Shown in pieces: positions 55,508 through 64,000 of a stretch of 64,000 nt of DNA (the first letter of the stretch is position 1; every line of letters starts with the position of its first letter). The stretch comes from Erpobdella octoculata. Its lineage: Eukaryota; Annelida; Clitellata; Hirudinida; Erpobdellidae. A program made the position numbers and the translations under genes. The notes beneath the pieces are model-generated. The model was not told the origin of the DNA. It saw nothing but the letters and a program-made list of their open reading frames with translations, and searched no databases. The stretch lies in NCBI GenBank assembly GCA_963978895.1, contig OZ022242.1, positions 20,864,129-20,928,128 on the forward strand. The letters run 5' to 3'.

Positions 55508-56939
55508 TCTATATATATATATATATAAAAGAACATGTCCTGACTGACTGACTGATAATCAACGCCGAGCTCAAACGCCTCATCTTAGGAACGTCAAATT
55601 TGGAACTTATATTACTTTTATTGCATAAGCATCCACGAAGAAAGGATTTTTGAAAATTTTGCTCCTGAGGGGAAGAAACTGGAAACCTAACATTTTTATA
55701 AAACAATATATATTTCGAAAACCAAAAATGAAGAGATTTTGAAATTTGGTATATGGATTCTTCTTGAAAAATAGAAAGATGCGTGTTTCACCATTTTTTG
55801 AAAATTCGGTTTCCCGGGTTGGAAAATTGGGTTATTTCAAGTTATTTGGTTTTAAAGTAGCTGCTACTCAAAAACTGTGAATGCTACAGGAATAAAAATT
55901 AGTATTTAGTTTCTACTCCAAAGATAATGAATTACGTGTTTTATCATTTTTTGAAAATTTTGTTTCCAGGACTTCATATGTGGGGTGGAAAATAGAGTTA
56001 TTTGTTTTTTTTAAAGTAACTGCTACTCAAAAACTGTAAATACCACAGATGTAAAAATTAGTATTTAGTTTCTATTCTAAAAATAAAGATATACGTGTTT
56101 CACCATTTTTTACCAATTTGGTTTCCAAGACCTTAAATGTGGGGTGGACAATAGGAATACTTGGTTTTTAAAGTAGCTGCTACTCAAAAACTGTTAATGC
56201 TACAAAAGTAAAAATTAGTATTTAGTTTCTACTCTAAAAATAATGATATACGTGTTTCACCATTTTTTGAAAATTTAGTTTCCAGGACTTCAAATGTGGG
56301 GTGGAAAATAGGGTTATTTGGTTTTTAAAGTTACTGCTACCCATCAACTGTAATTGCTACAGATGTAAAAATTAATACTTAGTAACTACTCAAAAAAAAA
56401 GAAAGACATGTTTCACCATTTTTTAAAACTTTGGTTCCCATAACTTCAAATGTGGGGTCAAAATAATGGTTATTTGATTTTAAAATAACTGCTACTCAAC
56501 AACTGCAAGCATTACAGATGTAAAACTTAGTATTTTGAGGTTTTGTGCGGGTTAAAAGTAGCTGAGTCCAGTTTATCACTGGTCGGGCCAAGCCGTTATT
56601 TTAGGGACTTTTTACGGGCCAGGCTAAACCTTTAATCAAAGTGGTACGGGCTGAGGTTTTTCACTTAGCATATAGACATTTTAGTGATTTTATGGTCTTC
56701 AGACGGGCCGGGCCAAACCTGAAGTCAAGGTGGGACGGGCCGAAGTTTTTCATCAAGTATATAGAATTTCTAGGCCTGTAAAAACGAGCCGGGCCTAAAT
56801 TAGACGGGCCGTGCCGGGCCAGGAATTTTGGTTTTGAAACGGGCTGGGCCAAGTTTTCGACGGGCCAAGCCGACACCTATGGATGCACGGTTCAAATTCT
56901 CTAATTTCATGCGTGCGAAGCCGCTAAGGGCATTGCTAG
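55508..56939 (+). mobile_element. Helitron family B copy, plus strand
   Basis: 5' end TCTATATATATATATATAAA then AGAACATGTCCTGACTGACTG; 3' end GCGAAGCCGCTAAGGGCATT + GCTAG next to T. The body is a tandem array of about 125-150 bp units ('GTGTTTCACCATTTTTTGAA', 'AGTAGCTGCTACTCAAAAAC'), followed by a GGGCCGGGCC-rich segment. No Rep/helicase. A partial body unit also precedes it at 55435-55500. Confidence 0.8.
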
Positions 56940-56995
56940 TATATCCCGGCGTATATGGCTATATCCCAGTGAGTATTTTTGCATTAAAAGTCACG

Positions 56996-57653
56996 TGATA
57001 GAGGAAGCATGAGATACGGCTACCACATCCAAGGAAGGCAACAGGCGCGCAAATTACCCATTCCTAATTCGGGGAGGTAGTGACGAAAAATAACAATACG
57101 GGACTCTTACGAGGCCCCGTGATTGAAATGAGTACACTTTAAATCCTTTAACGAGGATCAATTGGAGGGCAAATCTGGTGCCAGCAGCCGAGGTAATTCC
57201 AGCTCCAATAGCGTATATGGAAGTTGTTGCAGTTAAAAAACTCGTAGTTGGATCTCGGGTTTGGATCGGCGGTTCGCCTAACGGCGCAACTGCCGATCTC
57301 CGACCTGTTTTTCGGTTTGCGGCTGGTTCCCTTAATCGGGTGCTTGGCGCGGCCGAGACGTTTACTTTGAAAAAATTAGAGTGCTCAAAGCAGGCCAGTA
57401 GTGCTTGAATAATAGCGCATGGAATAATAGAATAGGACCACGGTTCTATTTTGTTGGTTTACGGAGCTCGAGGTAATGATTAAGAGGGACAGACGGGGAC
57501 ATTCGTATTACGGTGTTAGAGGTGAAATTCTTGGATCGCCGTAAGACGAACTACTGCAAAAGCATTTGCCAAGAATGTTTTCATTCATCAAGAATGAAAG
57601 TCGGAGGTTCGAAGACGATCAGATACCGTCGTAGTTCTGACCATAAACGAATC
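56996..57653 (+). pseudogene. 18S rRNA fragment
   Basis: About 660 bp corresponding to the middle of small-subunit rRNA. It runs from 'GAGATACGGCTACCACATCC' through the 530 loop, 'AGCTCCAATAGCGTATAT' and V4 to 'AGGTGAAATTCTTGGATCGC' and 'CAGATACCGTCGTAGTTCTG' ... 'CCATAAACGA'. The 530 loop reads GCCAGCAGCCGAGGTAATTCC, where the universal form is GCCGCGG. Together with missing 5' and 3' parts, this makes it non-functional. Flanking DNA is not ribosomal. It lies between two inverted Helitron B copies. Confidence 0.95.
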
Positions 57654-57744
57654 TAAAACAACCGTTACGCTCAATCTTGTATATTGGACCTCTGGCGGCT
57701 TATAAATAAGCATCCGTTTAATTATGTTGGACCTCTGGCGACTT

Positions 57745-57989
57745 ATAATAAATTTAATTTGATTAATTTTAATTGATTTAAAACCTAATTCATGTCGGAA
57801 ACATTCAATTCATGTATTGTTATCCAGAATAAAACCTTCCTGAAAGTTTTAGGGCTCTAGGTTGTCGAAAACTGGGTGAATTTTTGTTTCTAAGATTTGA
57901 TCACCACAGACAAACAAACAAACAGAGAAACGAGTGAAATTAATTAAAAGACATAAAAGCATTTAAAAAATGTAAAAGAACCTGACAAA
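57745..57989 (+). repeat. Dispersed repeat, copy 2
   Basis: 57745-57875 matches 1562-1695. The sequence continues with 'GATTTGATCACCACAGACAA', (ACAA)n and 'GAGAAACGAGTGAAATTAAT'. It stops at the hAT boundary. A short duplicated 'GGACCTCTGGCGGCTTATAA' lies just before it (57687 and 57730). Confidence 0.7.
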
Positions 57990-58574
57990 CAGGGGCGCAA
58001 CCAGCAAAAATGCTGGGGGCTCACGTTTGAAAAAGAAAAGAAAGCTCACCGCAAGCGAATTTTTTTTGACTATCTTTAGTCTGCAGTTGTTTTTTTTATG
58101 TCTTTAATAATTTATTAATGAAAGAAAAGAAAGACTGCAAACTGATTATAGTCAAACTCAGTCTCAAACCAGTTGAACCAATTGTAAAAATAATAAGTTT
58201 ATGAATAAATGTAGCACGCCCTACCCCCCACAAAAAACTCATCATGTTTAGAAAAATTGCAGGCCATTCCTATTTGGCCTGGGGGGATTGTTCAAGTTTG
58301 AAAAGGGAAAAAAAGCCCGCCGCAGCGAAACAGTTTTTTGACTATCTTCAGTCTGCAGTTTTTTTTTGGTATCTTTAAGAATCTATATTATAGTAGCCTA
58401 CGTCACTCACTCACTCACTGATTCTGTAACGCTTACGTAATTTGTCGTATAGACGATATCGATGTGCACGTAAGAATGTATTGCACGCAGGCGTGTAATA
58501 AAAGTTATGCAATTGTACACTCTCAGTCCTAGAGATCAAAAGAAGTGGCGCTGCAATCGAAAAATATTATATAA

Positions 58575-60211
58575 CTAGCAGTGCCCGTAGCGGCTTCGCT
58601 CGCATGAAATTAGAGAATTTGAACCGTGCATCCATAGGTGGCAGCTCGGCCCGTCGACAACTTTGCCCAGCCCGTTTCAAAACCAAAATTCCTGGCCCGG
58701 CACGGCCCGTCTAATTAGGGCCCGGCCCGTTTTTACAGGCCTAGAAATTCTATATACTTGATGAAAAACTTCAGCCCATCCCACCTTGACTTCAGATTTG
58801 GCCCGGCCCGTCTGAAGACCCTAAAATCACTAAAATGTCTATATGCTTAGTGAAAAACCTCGGCCCGTACCACCTTGATTTAAGGTTTGTCTCAAAAATG
58901 CACACTGGCAAGAGATTATCACTAATTAAATAAAATAGAGTGCTACACATTTCACAATTATATGACAGTACAAAACATTGAGAAAAGCGTAATAAATTAT
59001 TTTCGTGTATTTTCCAAACATTTTTTTTTTAAATTTTATACCAATAGAAAAGAAAAAAGCTACTAATTTTTTTAGCCTGGCCCATAAAAAGACCCTAAAA
59101 TAACGGCTTGGCCCGACCGGTGATAAACTGGACTCAGCTACTTTTAACCGGCACAAAACCTCAAAATACTAAGTTTTACATCTGTGATGCTTGCAGTTGT
59201 TGAGTTGCAGTTATTTTAAAATCAAATAACCCTTATTTTGACCCCACATTTGAAGTCATGGAAACCAACGTTTTAAAAAATGGTGAAACACGTATATGTT
59301 TTTTTTTGAGTAGATACTAAGTAATAATTTTTACATCTGTAGCAATTATAGTTGTTGAGTAGCAGTTACTTTAAAAACCAAATAACCCTATTTTCCACCC
59401 CACATTTGAAGTCCTGGAAACCAAATTTTCAAAAATGGTGAAACACGTATATCATTATTTTTAGAGTAGAAACTAAATACTAATTTTTATTTTTGTAGCA
59501 TTCACAGTTTTTGAGTAGCAGATAATTTGAAAACCAAGTAATCCTATTGTCCACCCCACATTTAAGGTCCTGGAAACCAAATTTGTAAAAAATGATGAAA
59601 CACGTATATCTTTATTTTTAGAATAGAAACTAAATACTAATTTTTACATCTGTGGTATTTACAGTTTTTGAGTAGCAGTTACTTTAAAAAAAACAAATAA
59701 CCCTATTTTCCACCCCACATTTGAAGTCCTGGAAACCAAATTTTTAAAAAATGTTCAAACACGTATTTCATTATTTCTGAAGTAGAAACTAAATACTAAT
59801 TTTTACTCCTGTAGCATTCACAGTTTTTTAGTAGCAGCTATTTTAAAAACCAAATTACCCAATTTTCCAACCCACATTTGAGGTCCGGGAAACCGAATTT
59901 TCAAAAAATGGTGAAACACGTATTTTTTTATTTTTCAAGAAGAATCCATACACCAAATTTCAAAATCTCATTCTTGGTTTTTGAGATATACATTGTTTTA
60001 GAAAAAAGTTTGTTTTCCAGTTTTTCCCCCTCAGGAGCAAAATTTTCAAAAATCCTTTCTTAGTGGATGCTTACGCAATAAAAGTAATATAAGTTCCAAA
60101 TTTCACGTTCCATGGATGAGGCGTTTGAGCTCGGCGTTGATTATCAGTCAGTCAGTCAGTCAGTCAGTCAGTCAGTCAGTCAGGACATGTTCTTTTATAT
60201 ATATATATAGA
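58575..60211 (-). mobile_element. Helitron family B copy, complete, minus strand
   Basis: 3' end at 58575 (CTAG; 'CAGTGCCCGTAGCGGCTTCG' on the plus strand) and 5' TCTATATATATATATAAAAG at 60211. The GGCCCG-rich segment, 125-150 bp body units and (CTGA)n near the 5' end match the plus-strand copy at 55508-56939. Confidence 0.85.
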
Positions 60212-63210
<2,999 letters not shown>

Positions 63211-63596
63211 TGAGATTTTTTTTAAATCACATTTTTTGAATTTATAGGAAATACTTTAGTAAATTGAAAATTTAAACACAGTAAAATTTTTTATTAAATT
63301 TGCTTATATATAAAAAAAATTTTTATGGTTATCAAATGTCATTTTGGTTTTGTTGACTTGGGACGGGCAAAACCACTAGTTTATTAATGATAGAAAAGAA
63401 AGACTGCAAACTGAAGATAGTCAAACTCAGTCTCAAACCAGTTAAAGCAAATGTTAAAAAAATAAGTTTATAAATAAATGTAGCACCCCCCATTCCCCAC
63501 CCAAAGAAAAACTCATCGAATTTGGAAAAATTGCAGGGCCCTCCGATTTGGTCTAAGGGGGGGGGGCTTGAGCCTAGTTGCGCCCCTGCTGACAAA

Positions 63597-64000
63597 AAAA
63601 CATCAGAGCCCTAGTAGCCTATATATTATATATGCATATAATGCTAGCTCAGTTTTTATTAAGTTTTTAAATGCTTTAAAAAAAGCGCTATTATGAAAAT
63701 TTGCCTTTTTAGTGTCTACTTTTTTCTTTACAGTTGCCCTTATTTGTTTATACACCTCACGCAACATTACAATACTGTACTACGAGCTCGTCAGGCGTCA
63801 GGTACTAACTATGACTGACCTTAATTAGCGGCTAATTATTAGCCTCAATAGTCAATAGAATACTACGTACGATACCGGAATCGCGGTTGTTATAAACGGT
63901 AAAATTTAAAGAGCTGCTGTGCAGATATGCCCCACACTGACCCACACCACATCTGTTGACGGTACTATTTATAAATTTATAGTATTACCTACTAACTAGC
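63597..64000. other. No gene seen
   Basis: AT-rich unique-looking sequence after the hAT target duplication. No conserved frame, repeat family or RNA gene was recognised. Confidence 0.4.

Noticed and set aside
57178..57408. 76-codon frame
   Set aside because: It lies wholly inside the 18S rRNA fragment.

Overview
This window looks like animal nuclear DNA, probably from a lophotrochozoan invertebrate such as a mollusc or annelid. It is AT-rich and has GT-AG introns of 0.1-7 kb. It carries many long (TA)n tracts and minisatellites, plus LINE, LTR, hAT and Helitron fragments and a piece of 18S rRNA. The phylum is inferred from general character only; no search was run.

Two genes converge near 24.1-24.5 kb. 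On the + strand, eleven exons (4647-24064) encode the HEAT-repeat and C-terminal part of an SCY1-like pseudokinase resembling SCYL2/CVAK104. Its kinase domain must lie left of the window. On the - strand, sixteen exons (51260 down to 25293) assemble with matching phases at every junction. They give a single-pass receptor of about 827 aa with a signal peptide, an Ig-like domain, a cytokine-receptor C...CxW module, fibronectin III domains, one membrane helix, a Pro-rich Box1-like segment and a short tail. This is the gp130/IL6ST/Domeless type of architecture, and it is the main biological result of the window.

The rest is transposable-element strata. From the left: a LINE (ORF1 plus the start of ORF2) at the edge. 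Then a 1.9 kb non-autonomous LTR retroelement at 1902-3793, with TG...CA LTRs, PBS and PPT, whose only ORF starts with a SAP domain. Foldback-like elements made of short subrepeats sit at 8.4-9.1, 17.0-17.8 and 53.3-54.9 kb. Helitron family A (3' end CCGCTAG) appears in about ten pieces, including a head-to-tail array at 21.1-22.8 kb. Helitron family B has inverted copies at 55.5-63.2 kb on either side of the 18S fragment. hAT elements with recognisable 8-bp target duplications lie at 29.4, 42.0, 42.2 (nested in the previous one), 43.5, 51.8 and 58.0-63.6 kb. A CHCC-type gag/protease fragment of a Ty3/Gypsy element at 53.0 kb is interrupted by a foldback element.

Most remaining open frames are translations of (TA)n, (ATGT)n, (CAT)n or minisatellite DNA and are not genes.
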